From assembly GCA_018613035.1 (NCBI GenBank), contig JAGGRA010000068.1, forward strand, positions 1 through 64,000: a stretch of DNA of 64,000 bases, in the 5' to 3' direction. The stretch comes from Pseudomonas sp. ISL-84. GTDB lineage: Bacteria; Bacillota; Bacilli; Bacillales; Cytobacillaceae. The notes beneath the pieces are model-generated. The model saw only the letters and a list, made by a program, of their open reading frames with translations, was not told where the DNA came from and did no database searches. Each line of letters opens with the position of its first letter. The first letter of the stretch is position 1. The translations under genes and the position numbers were made by a program. Positions 34,669 through 43,159 of the stretch are shown here, piece by piece.

Positions 34669-36138
34669 TTAATTACCTCCAAGCATAGAAGTAATCTGCT
34701 CTAAAATATGGTCAATTTCAGCATTAAGAGAAGCTCGCTTTTCTTGATACTGATGAATCAAATCCATCGGTTCCAAAATAACTTCTTCTTCGTGAGGAAA
34801 GCCACATAAGTCAATGTTGTAGCTTTTTTCTACAATCTCACTGACTGTATATTTCTTCGATTTAGGGAAACCATCAACTTCGATTTCTTTTCTATAATCC
34901 CACCATGCTAAAGCTTCATTGAAGTGTTCCAGCTTCATCGGTCTAGTCTTAGAGAAGTTCTTATACCCCTCTGGCATATCAACACGATAGAACCAAGTTT
35001 CCTCCGTAGATTTGGTGTTATCAAAGAACAAGATATTAGTTCGAATAGATGTATAAGGCGCAAAAACGCTATGAGGCATCCTTATTACTGTGTGGACATT
35101 GAATTCATTGAATAATTTCTTCTTAATATTGAATTTGGCATTATCAGTTCCAAACAGAAATCCATCAGGAATAATAACTGCTGCTCGGCCATTTTTCTTT
35201 AATCGATACATGATTACATTCATAAATAAATCTGCTGTTTCAGAACTTCTTAGCTCCATTGGAAAATTGACTTTTACGCTTTCTTTCTCACTTCCTCCAT
35301 ATGGTGGATTCATCAAAATCACATCAAAAGGCTCCATTTTCCGAAGCTCTTTATAATCTGTTTCTAATGCATTCCCATGAAGAATGTTTGGATCATCTAT
35401 ATCATGAATCAGCATATTGGTCACACATAGCATATGCGGTAGTGCTTTCTTTTCAATTCCAAATACAGACTTGTTATAGAATTCTCTATTTTCAAGAGAG
35501 TTACCAACTTGTTTATCAAGTGCAGATAAAGCAGAGGTCAAAAAGCCCCCAGTACCACATGCAAAGTCTCCAATCTTTTCCCCTAATTCCGGTTTCACCA
35601 CTTCTACCATAAAGTCTGTGACAGCTCTTGGCGTATAAAACTCACCAGCATTCCCTGCACTTTGTAAGTCCTTAAGGAACGATTCATAGATTGCTCCAAA
35701 TTCATGGCGCTCTTTATATTCTGTAAAATCGATTTCATCAATGATATTAACTACTTGACGAAGCAGTACTCCATCTTTTTGATAGTTGTTGGCATCTTCA
35801 AAAGCGGATTTAACAATAATTTGACTCATCGGTGTTTCTTCATCAATTTCTAGATTTTTCAGAGTAGGAAATAGCGTGTTGTTTACAAAATCAAGTAAAG
35901 CATCTCCTGTAAGTGACTCACCGTCTTTTAAATCAACTGCCCAATCTCTCCATTTTAATCCTTTGGGAATGATGGACTTATAGTTGTCATCATAAAGCTC
36001 CCATGCTTCTTCCTTTGCATCATATATCTTTAAGAAAAGAATCCACACGATTTGCTCAATTCTCTGAGCATCTCCATTAACACCCGAATCATTTCGCATA
36101 ACATCTTGAATTCTCTTAACTAAATTATTTATCGCCAT
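34669..36138 (-). CDS. hsdM: Type I restriction-modification DNA methyltransferase
   Basis: A 489-residue N6-adenine methyltransferase. The N-terminal HsdM domain is about 1-135; the SAM motif GDFACGTGGFLTSAL lies near 190-205 and the catalytic NPPY at 277-280 (MNPPYGGS). Size matches the EcoAI-type (type IB) HsdM. It methylates the sites chosen by HsdS and protects the element. It follows hsdR by 36 bp and is separated from hsdS by one base. Confidence 0.95.
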   Translation of the reverse strand: MAINNLVKRIQDVMRNDSGVNGDAQRIEQIVWILFLKIYDAKEEAWELYDDNYKSIIPKGLKWRDWAVDLKDGESLTGDALLDFVNNTLFPTLKNLEIDEETPMSQIIVKSAFEDANNYQKDGVLLRQVVNIIDEIDFTEYKERHEFGAIYESFLKDLQSAGNAGEFYTPRAVTDFMVEVVKPELGEKIGDFACGTGGFLTSALSALDKQVGNSLENREFYNKSVFGIEKKALPHMLCVTNMLIHDIDDPNILHGNALETDYKELRKMEPFDVILMNPPYGGSEKESVKVNFPMELRSSETADLFMNVIMYRLKKNGRAAVIIPDGFLFGTDNAKFNIKKKLFNEFNVHTVIRMPHSVFAPYTSIRTNILFFDNTKSTEETWFYRVDMPEGYKNFSKTRPMKLEHFNEALAWWDYRKEIEVDGFPKSKKYTVSEIVEKSYNIDLCGFPHEEEVILEPMDLIHQYQEKRASLNAEIDHILEQITSMLGGN

Positions 36139-36174
36139 AACTTATACCTGCCTTGTCTACTGTTGTTATTTTAA

Positions 36175-38553
36175 TTATGCGTAATAAATCTCATTCTCTA
36201 ATTCCTTTACTGCCTTTAAATATGCATCTTTTCCACCAAAGGCTTTGACTATTTTCATTGGACTACCAATCTTAGCAAATTCCTTTAGTTGAAGTACCTT
36301 GGTATCTTCAATCTCCTTAATCCCGTCATTAGCATACTTATCAAGCAATGCTTCAATTACCTGCTGTGCAATATCAGAATACTTGTAGAGATAGTGACGT
36401 TTTTTCACATTCTCTGCTCTCTCTTTTTTTGTTAGGGGTGGTTTATCGTATGCCAAGTGACAGATAAGATCAAAATCATCTAGTTCAGATTGGCCTAGTT
36501 CTTCTCTGATCGCATCTAGCAAAATACCACTGTCTTGTAATTCATCAATTATTGCTTGTTTTTTCTCGGCTTTTGTCCACGATTTCAAGAAATCATCTAA
36601 TATTGCATATTGCTTCAAGATATTTTTCTTTGTATAGTCAGTCAGACTTTCTGTGATTAGCCTTCCATCCTTATCGACATATTGGACTCTCTCTGAAAGA
36701 ACCTTAACAGTAACATCCCCTATATAATATTTACGGGGCTTATCTTCACCCTCGTCATTAAAAGGTGGTGTGTCTCCATTTCCATACTCACCTTCATCTT
36801 CTCTGACACCATCATTACCAGTATCTTCTCCCGTGCCTTCTCCATCACCATCTATCGGTGGTTCTGGCTCATCGACCGGGTCGTTTCCTCCAAGTTCAAT
36901 TACCACTTCAGGTTTACCGTCAAATGCAGGATCAGCGAAAAGTCGGCTAGAATTACGGAAGTCCATTATGGTAAAGTAGGTCTTTCCGTATTCTTCAAGA
37001 AGTCTTGTTCCACGACCAATAATCTGCTTGAATTCGGTCATACTATTGATGTTATTTTCTAAAACTATCAACTTACACATCTTTGCATCTACACCGGTAG
37101 TCATAAGCTTACTGGTTACTGCGATAACTGGGTAATCACTTTCTTCATCAATAAAGTATTCTAGTTGCGCTTTTCCTTCATCATTATCCCCCGTAATACG
37201 CATGATGTATTTATCATTTTGCGCATACAAGTCTTTATTTTCATTAATAAGAGCTTGCCTCATTCGTTCGGCGTGTTCAATGTCTACACAGAAAACAATC
37301 GTTTTACTAAAGCGATCCGTTTTCTTTAAGAACTCTGTGATTTTAGAAGCTATGACTCGTGTGCGATCATCAATCACAAGAGAACGTTCAAAATCTTTTA
37401 CATTGTACTCTCGATCCTCAATTTCATAGCCGTATTTATCAACCTTCCCTGCTTCCGGTCGATAGCCTTCAAGATCTCGATCCAATCCAATTCTGATGAC
37501 TTTATATGGCGCCAAGAAGCCATCATTAATTCCTTGTTTTAAAGAATACTCATAAATGGGCTCACCAAAGTAAGTCTGGCTTGACGCTTCTTTTGTTTCT
37601 ATTGGTGTTGCTGTACAACCAACGTGAGTAGCCGATGAAAAATAATCAAGAACCTTTCTCCATGCTGATTCTTCTTTTGCACTACCTCTGTGACACTCAT
37701 CTATCACAACCAAATCAAAAAAGTTCGGTTGGAACTGACGAAACGTCTCTTCTCCATCGTCACCAGTAAGCTGCTGATAAAGAGCTAAATAAATCTCGTA
37801 GGAACTATCAAGATCTTTATTCTTCACCTTCGTCATCTTCCCACTAAAGGGCTTGAAGTCTCCTGAAATAGTCTGGTCAACTAGTACATTCCGGTCTGCT
37901 AAGAAAAGGATCCTTTTCTTTAAACCGGATTTCCACAACCTATAAATAATTTGGAAGGTCATAAAAGTTTTACCGGTACCTGTAGCACTAACTAAAAGCA
38001 CACGGTCTTGTCCTTTTGCAACGGCATCGACTGTTCTATTGATTGCGACCCTTTGATAATATCTAGGAGTTTTATAATTAGGCACATAATAGTAAGGCTC
38101 TAAGATAACCTTTTCTTCAGCCTCATTTATATTTTTATCAATTAAATATTTTTGATATAATTCTTCTGGCGATGGAAACTCTTCAAGTCTTAGTTCCCTT
38201 ACCTCACCAGTAATCAAGTTCTGCTCGACGAAGGCATCCCCATTAGAAGCATAAACATAGGATATGTCTAGTGCTTTAGCATAGTCAATTGCTTGCTGCA
38301 AACCCGCTCCAACTGGATGATTATTATCTTTCGCTTCTATGACTGCTAAAGGAAAGTTATTTTTGTAAAAAAGGACATAGTCCGCTCTTTTCTTTTTTCC
38401 TCTGGCAGTTACATTACCACGAAGTATGATTCTACCAGCCGTAAAGGCGTATTCAAGTCGAACCTGCTTATTTATGTCCCAGCCCGCATCAATGATTGAC
38501 GGTGTGATATATCTAGCTTTGATATCTTCTTCAGATAAATTTCTCTTTCCCAT
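36175..38553 (-). CDS. hsdR: Type I restriction endonuclease motor subunit
   Basis: A 792-residue translocase/nuclease. N-terminal PD-(D/E)XK site: Asp of RADYVLFY (about 58) and AVIEAKD (about 70-76). The SF2 helicase core has Walker A ATGTGKT (190-196), DECHRG (285-290), ATPIETKE and the motif VI region QIIGRGTRLLEEYGK. An acidic low-complexity linker (DGDGEGTGEDTGND) follows, then the C-terminal domain contacting HsdM. It cuts unmodified DNA after translocation. Operon order R-M-S; the HTH gene 36 bp upstream likely controls it. Confidence 0.95.
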   Translation of the reverse strand: MGKRNLSEEDIKARYITPSIIDAGWDINKQVRLEYAFTAGRIILRGNVTARGKKKRADYVLFYKNNFPLAVIEAKDNNHPVGAGLQQAIDYAKALDISYVYASNGDAFVEQNLITGEVRELRLEEFPSPEELYQKYLIDKNINEAEEKVILEPYYYVPNYKTPRYYQRVAINRTVDAVAKGQDRVLLVSATGTGKTFMTFQIIYRLWKSGLKKRILFLADRNVLVDQTISGDFKPFSGKMTKVKNKDLDSSYEIYLALYQQLTGDDGEETFRQFQPNFFDLVVIDECHRGSAKEESAWRKVLDYFSSATHVGCTATPIETKEASSQTYFGEPIYEYSLKQGINDGFLAPYKVIRIGLDRDLEGYRPEAGKVDKYGYEIEDREYNVKDFERSLVIDDRTRVIASKITEFLKKTDRFSKTIVFCVDIEHAERMRQALINENKDLYAQNDKYIMRITGDNDEGKAQLEYFIDEESDYPVIAVTSKLMTTGVDAKMCKLIVLENNINSMTEFKQIIGRGTRLLEEYGKTYFTIMDFRNSSRLFADPAFDGKPEVVIELGGNDPVDEPEPPIDGDGEGTGEDTGNDGVREDEGEYGNGDTPPFNDEGEDKPRKYYIGDVTVKVLSERVQYVDKDGRLITESLTDYTKKNILKQYAILDDFLKSWTKAEKKQAIIDELQDSGILLDAIREELGQSELDDFDLICHLAYDKPPLTKKERAENVKKRHYLYKYSDIAQQVIEALLDKYANDGIKEIEDTKVLQLKEFAKIGSPMKIVKAFGGKDAYLKAVKELENEIYYA

Positions 38554-38589
38554 TAGCTCAACCCCTTCACCTTATTTCCACAAAATTGC

Positions 38590-38793
38590 TTATTCTTTTT
38601 CAAATTCCATAATGTCTCCAATGTTGCAGTCGAGGCACTTGCAAATTTTATATAAGCTTTCTAGATTTACAGGTTGGCATTTTCCAAGGCGAGCTAATAT
38701 ATTGTATGTAATTCCAGCCTGCTCCTTCAATTCCGTTTTATTCATCTTATTATCAATCAAGAGTTTCCACAATTTATCATAGCTTATAATCAT
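38590..38793 (-). CDS. Small Cro/CI-type HTH regulator of the defence island
   Basis: A 67-residue protein made almost only of a helix-turn-helix domain (KMNKTELKEQAGITYNILAR ... LESLYKICKCLDCNIGDIME), of the HTH_26/XRE group. AGGAGG precedes the ATG. It is the first gene before hsdR on the same strand and faces the divergent RloC-like gene across a region with an inverted repeat. It probably sets expression of the restriction genes, like controller proteins of other systems. Confidence 0.8.
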   Translation of the reverse strand: MIISYDKLWKLLIDNKMNKTELKEQAGITYNILARLGKCQPVNLESLYKICKCLDCNIGDIMEFEKE

Positions 38794-38839
38794 ACAAAGT
38801 CCTCCTTAGCTATGTAAAAAAAAGACAATTTTATTATAG

Positions 38840-38901
38840 CACATTAACAAACGAAAAATAGAGAAAACCTTACAATAGTGTAAGGTCAATTAATTAATGT
38901 G
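38840..38901. promoter_or_regulatory. Operator between hsd operon and RloC-like gene
   Basis: A perfect 7-4-7 repeat CCTTACA-ATAG-TGTAAGG lies at 38868-38885, enclosed by CACATTAA (38840) and TTAATGTG (38894). It sits in the divergent promoter region and is the natural site for the small HTH regulator. Confidence 0.6.
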
Positions 38902-39058
38902 TTTTATAAATATCCTATATTTAAACAAGCCAACATAATCATTAATAACTTAACAATCTAACTTTATGTAGAAAAAGAAGGTATTATATCAAATTATGTA
39001 GAATTTTACAATTATGTATAAAAGTATTAGCAAGATTTTAGAAAGGAGAGATTATGAG

Positions 39059-41371
39059 TTGATCCAAAAAATTATTAGTATAAAAAACACTGGGAAATTC
39101 CGTGCATTATCTGCACAAGGTACTAACAACTTTAATCGGATGAATATTATATATTCCGAAAATGGACGTGGAAAAACTACACTATCACATATCTTACGTT
39201 CATTAAATGACCAAAATCCTGAACTTATCATTGGTAGAAAAACTCTTGGCAGTTCTGGAGAACAGTCAATAAATATATTATGCGATACAAAGAGCTATAA
39301 ATTTAAAGGAGGTAATTGGGATAATAAACCCAAATATGAATTTGAAATATTCGATTCTACTTATATCACAGATAACATCTATTCAAAAAATATTATAGAA
39401 CATGATCAAAAGAAACAGTTATACCTATTAACGATTGGGAAAATTGGCGTTGAGAAAGCAAAAAAGCTTGATGACCTTGAATCTCAACTTAAAATAGAAA
39501 ATGTAAATAAAAAGGATTTAGAAAAATCTATTAATCTTGGTATCCAAGGTCTGCTATCAGTAAAAGATTTTATTAAACTACCAGAAAAAGAAAACCTTGA
39601 AGAGGAAATCGAAAAGATTGAGAAATCTTTGTATTCACTTGGACAAGAATCAGAAATAAAAACTAAACAGAAGCTTACTAAACTCAGCCTACCATCTTTT
39701 GATCTTAATAAATTTGAAGCTAGTTTGTCGGGAGTTTCACTCAATTTAATAAGTAATAAAGCAGAGGTATTAACAAAACAACATATAAAGGAATTGCTCG
39801 ATGAGAAAGGAGAAAATTGGCTTGAATATGGTGTCACTAAATTGGAAAGTGACCAATGTCCATTCTGTAAACAGGATATTAGTGGAATCGAAATCGTTGC
39901 TGCATTTAAAACATATTTTAGTTCAGAATATCAAGAATCCCTTAAATTTATAAATACTCTCAGTACTTCTTTCAAAGAAAAATTTGGGTTTAATACACTT
40001 TCTTCCTTGAATACAAGTTTAAACAAAAACCTGAATTTATTATCATTCTGGCAAAACCATATTGTTTTAGACAATAACCTAAACTTAACTATTGAAAGTA
40101 TAAACAACACTTGGGAGTTATTCACTTCTGCTATTACAGAAGTATTAGATATTAAAAAGCGTTCTCCATTAGAAGAGGTAACAATCTCAAAAGAGATAGT
40201 TAAATTGCATAAGCAATACCAAGCCATTTTAGATAATCTATCTAGATACAATGAACAAGTTGAATCTATTAATCAAAAAATTGAGGAAAGAAAATTATCT
40301 TTAGACAAATTATCTTTACAAAATCAAAAAGTCTCTTTAGAACGATTAAAAAACATTCAACTACGTTATTCAAGTGAAAAATCTGAATTGATTAATAGCT
40401 ATAAAGAATTATTAGGCAAAATAAAAAAGTTAAGTAAATTAAAAACACAAGTCAAAAACGAATTAAATCAATATACTGAAGAGATATTTCAAAAATACGA
40501 AACACGAATTAATTGGCATTTAGAAAGATGTGGAGCTAGCTTTAAAATTTCTGATTATAAATCAAGTTTCTTAGGAGGAAAACCTAGTAGTAATTTCTCA
40601 TTATCAATTAATAATATACCTGTCCAACTTGGAAATGAAAAATCACCATTAACCACTGCTTCTTTTAAAAATACATTGAGTGAAGGAGACAAAAGTAGTT
40701 TGGCTTTTGCATTCTTCTTGGCAAAATTAGAAACTGATCCTGACATTGAACGAAAAATACTCATCTTTGATGATCCGATTTCAAGTATGGATAACCATAG
40801 GAAAGGTTATACAGCAGATCAAGTGGTTAGATACTCTAATCTTGCAAGACAAGTATTAGTATTAACACATGACACTTACTTCGCGAGAGCGCTCTGGAGT
40901 AAGTATGCTGATAAAAAAACTTTATTAACTCAATTGTGTGTCAAAAGAGATGGTACCACAGATAGTACAATAGGAAACTGGGACATTGAATCTGAAACTA
41001 AATCCGATTATTACCAAAGTTATTTTACTTTAGCTGATTTTCTGGAAGGAAAAACTGAAGTCGATCCTAGATCAGTTGCAAGATGTATTCGCCCGCTACT
41101 TGAGGGAAACTTACGGATTCGTTTTCCAGCTGACTTTAAAAGTAATGAGTGGCTAGGTAATTTTATTGATAAAGTTAGGCAGGAAGAGACTGAGCCCTTA
41201 AAGAGAATGAAAAATCAACTTACGGAACTTGAGGATATTAATGATTACAGTAAAAAATTCCACCACGACAAAAATCCGTATGCCGATTCCGAACAACTAG
41301 ATCATACAGAATTACTTACGTATGTAAAACGCACTTTAAATGTATTACAAGGTGTACATAATGTTGGTTAA
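39059..41371 (+). CDS. RloC/PrrC-like AAA ATPase, candidate anticodon nuclease
   Basis: A 770-residue SMC/Rad50-like ATPase of the AAA_13 group. The TTG at 39059 (MIQKIISIKN) after AAAGGAGAG is preferred to the ATG at 39014, which lacks a ribosome site and adds residues foreign to the family. Walker A SENGRGKTT is near 32-41, a zinc-hook CPFC at 267-270 between coiled coils, signature LSEGDKSS near 540 and Walker B ILIFDDPISSMD near 570. The C-terminus carries RPLLE (Arg678, Glu682) and HHD (735), resembling the R-x3-E...H nuclease motif of PrrC/RloC. RloC cuts tRNA anticodon loops when restriction fails; the linked hsd operon fits. Confidence 0.75.
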   Translation: MIQKIISIKNTGKFRALSAQGTNNFNRMNIIYSENGRGKTTLSHILRSLNDQNPELIIGRKTLGSSGEQSINILCDTKSYKFKGGNWDNKPKYEFEIFDSTYITDNIYSKNIIEHDQKKQLYLLTIGKIGVEKAKKLDDLESQLKIENVNKKDLEKSINLGIQGLLSVKDFIKLPEKENLEEEIEKIEKSLYSLGQESEIKTKQKLTKLSLPSFDLNKFEASLSGVSLNLISNKAEVLTKQHIKELLDEKGENWLEYGVTKLESDQCPFCKQDISGIEIVAAFKTYFSSEYQESLKFINTLSTSFKEKFGFNTLSSLNTSLNKNLNLLSFWQNHIVLDNNLNLTIESINNTWELFTSAITEVLDIKKRSPLEEVTISKEIVKLHKQYQAILDNLSRYNEQVESINQKIEERKLSLDKLSLQNQKVSLERLKNIQLRYSSEKSELINSYKELLGKIKKLSKLKTQVKNELNQYTEEIFQKYETRINWHLERCGASFKISDYKSSFLGGKPSSNFSLSINNIPVQLGNEKSPLTTASFKNTLSEGDKSSLAFAFFLAKLETDPDIERKILIFDDPISSMDNHRKGYTADQVVRYSNLARQVLVLTHDTYFARALWSKYADKKTLLTQLCVKRDGTTDSTIGNWDIESETKSDYYQSYFTLADFLEGKTEVDPRSVARCIRPLLEGNLRIRFPADFKSNEWLGNFIDKVRQEETEPLKRMKNQLTELEDINDYSKKFHHDKNPYADSEQLDHTELLTYVKRTLNVLQGVHNVG

Positions 41372-41377
41372 TTACTC

Positions 41378-41404
41378 GAGTGGACAAACTCATTTTGTCC
41401 ACTC
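41378..41404. terminator. Hairpin after RloC-like gene
   Basis: Perfect 11-bp stem GAGTGGACAAA / TTTGTCCACTC seven bases past the stop. There is no T-run, so it may protect the mRNA end rather than terminate strongly. Confidence 0.55.
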
Positions 41405-41524
41405 ACTTAAGGTTTACCGTTATTTATGATACGGTTCAGGGCAAGATACCCTAAACTCCCAATATTAACTCAATAAGTTCCTATGTTTTCCATAAAATAA
41501 TATATAATCGTTTATTAAAGTTTA

Positions 41525-42058
41525 TTAATCTCTGCCCGTAAACTGTCCAATAAACTCAACATCATCAACCTTCCATCCTTGATCTATAACATAGATCAAA
41601 GAGGTTTTGACAATGACCGTTTCCGTATTAGCAATATCATTATATTCTGTGCTTAGCTTAAATTCATTAAAGAATTCAGCCTCTGTCTTCGACGACTGAT
41701 ATTCAAATGGCTTTAACCCAGTTATAGAGGATTTCACCGATTGTTCTGAATCTGGCAGCTCGGTGCCTGAGGGATGTGTGGATTTATATCCGTGATCAGT
41801 CATGAAAGACTTAATGTTTTGATATCGTTCTGCAGTCGTTTGATAGTTGAAGAATTTTTTTAGAAACTCCTGGTTTGCCTTTAATGCGTCCGTGTTCTGA
41901 ATGGATGATAAAGAATCGATTTTCTCTTCATAGTTGCTTTGGTTTGCCCTGACTTCCTGCAGCTGCGTACGTAAACTGAAGACATATAGAATGACGATAA
42001 CCGCAACGATAAACCCAATCATGAGTAAGATGTAGTTTTTCTTTTGATTTGGTTCCAC
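41525..42058 (-). CDS. Membrane-anchored transfer protein at the end of the T4SS operon
   Basis: A 177-residue protein starting at GTG 42058. One N-terminal membrane span (YILLMIGFIVAVIVILYVF, about 9-28), a coiled coil (LRTQLQEVRANQSNYEEK), then an extracellular domain with an NTF2-like feel (VKTSLIYVIDQGWKVDDVEF at the end). It resembles small VirB8/TcpC-like accessory proteins. It is the last gene of the transfer operon, 15 bp after the hydrolase gene. Assignment rests on topology and position. Confidence 0.6.
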   Translation of the reverse strand: MEPNQKKNYILLMIGFIVAVIVILYVFSLRTQLQEVRANQSNYEEKIDSLSSIQNTDALKANQEFLKKFFNYQTTAERYQNIKSFMTDHGYKSTHPSGTELPDSEQSVKSSITGLKPFEYQSSKTEAEFFNEFKLSTEYNDIANTETVIVKTSLIYVIDQGWKVDDVEFIGQFTGRD

Positions 42059-42072
42059 AAACCTTCACCTCT

Positions 42073-43107
42073 TTACTGAATCCGCCTGAAGCCTAAGAAG
42101 GGATATAACTTTTTCCATTCTTCAACTGAAGAATATGAAGTGCCGCTGCTGCCATTGGCATTTATGAATTTCCCATCGCCGACATACATACCAACATGCG
42201 ATGCTCCAGGCTTGTAGGTGGAGAAAAAGACTAAATCGCCAGGCTTAATTTGATTTTCAGGAACAGGTACTGTTTTGTTATATTGTGATTGTGCTGTTCC
42301 ATATAAATCAATTCCCACTTGTGCGAATGCATATTCCAGCAGTCCCGAACAGTCAAATCCCCCAGCTGCTGGTGTTCTGCCGCCCCATACATAAGGCAAG
42401 CCAAGGAACTCTTTCATGAGTGCATGGACTTCCTCCACATCAAAACGCTGGGCACCGTCGCTGATAACTGCAGCGCTTCCGTCTTCAGAATAGTAATAGC
42501 GAAGCACATTGTTAACATAATTTACATCACCATATCGGGGCCATCCTGTTTTAGCAGCCATCAAATTGCTGAACTCAATGGCTGCTTCCTTGGAATAGCC
42601 TCCGCGCTCTAATGCATATTCAATGAATCCATTTCCAAAATTATAGGCCTGCAAAGCCAGATGAATATCGCCTTTGGCTTGCTTCATCACTTCTGCAAAA
42701 TATCTGACACCAATTTGTATAGAATATTCAGGGTCGGTTATAGCTCCAGGAGAAAGTCCAATGGACTCCGAAGATTGCATGACATCTAAATGTCTTCCTC
42801 CTGATTCTTGCTGGATGACCGCCATAATAAGGCCCACATATTCACCAATCCCATATTTTTCTGCATATTTTCGAATAAGAGGTTCATATCGCAAAACTTC
42901 AGCCGATACTTGGGCCGTACCTTCTGCTCCTTCTCCAGACAAGCCCAATTCAAATTGCTTTTCACCGCCCAGGCTAATAGAAAGAAATAAGGTGATTCCG
43001 AAAATAGTTGTAAGAAGAAGGATGCCTGCAAGTATCCAAGTAAGAGGGTTTTTAAGAACAGCTAGGGTTCCAGCAGCTTTTGCACCTTTCTTCAAGACTC
43101 CTTGCAT
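42073..43107 (-). CDS. T4SS cell-wall hydrolase: lysozyme plus NlpC/P60
   Basis: A 344-residue CwlT/Tn916-Orf14-like enzyme. A membrane anchor (WILAGILLLTTIFGITLFLS, about 25-50) is followed by a lysozyme-like domain (RKYAEKYGIGEYVGLIMAVI, catalytic Glu in QQESGG) and a C-terminal NlpC/P60 endopeptidase with Cys in FDCSGL, His in ASHVGMYVG and Asn region KFINANGS. It opens peptidoglycan for the conjugation channel. I chose the second ATG (MQGVLKK), placed after AAAGGAG. It sits between the VirB6-like gene and the last small gene. Confidence 0.9.
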   Translation of the reverse strand: MQGVLKKGAKAAGTLAVLKNPLTWILAGILLLTTIFGITLFLSISLGGEKQFELGLSGEGAEGTAQVSAEVLRYEPLIRKYAEKYGIGEYVGLIMAVIQQESGGRHLDVMQSSESIGLSPGAITDPEYSIQIGVRYFAEVMKQAKGDIHLALQAYNFGNGFIEYALERGGYSKEAAIEFSNLMAAKTGWPRYGDVNYVNNVLRYYYSEDGSAAVISDGAQRFDVEEVHALMKEFLGLPYVWGGRTPAAGGFDCSGLLEYAFAQVGIDLYGTAQSQYNKTVPVPENQIKPGDLVFFSTYKPGASHVGMYVGDGKFINANGSSGTSYSSVEEWKKLYPFLGFRRIQ

Positions 43108-43159
43108 ATGGACTCCTTTCATAGCCGGTTCCGAATGATCAGCAATATTCTCCGCTTCT

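Noticed and set aside
38590..38793. Antitoxin partner of a toxin
   Set aside because: No small toxin gene adjoins it; its place before hsdR fits a controller better.
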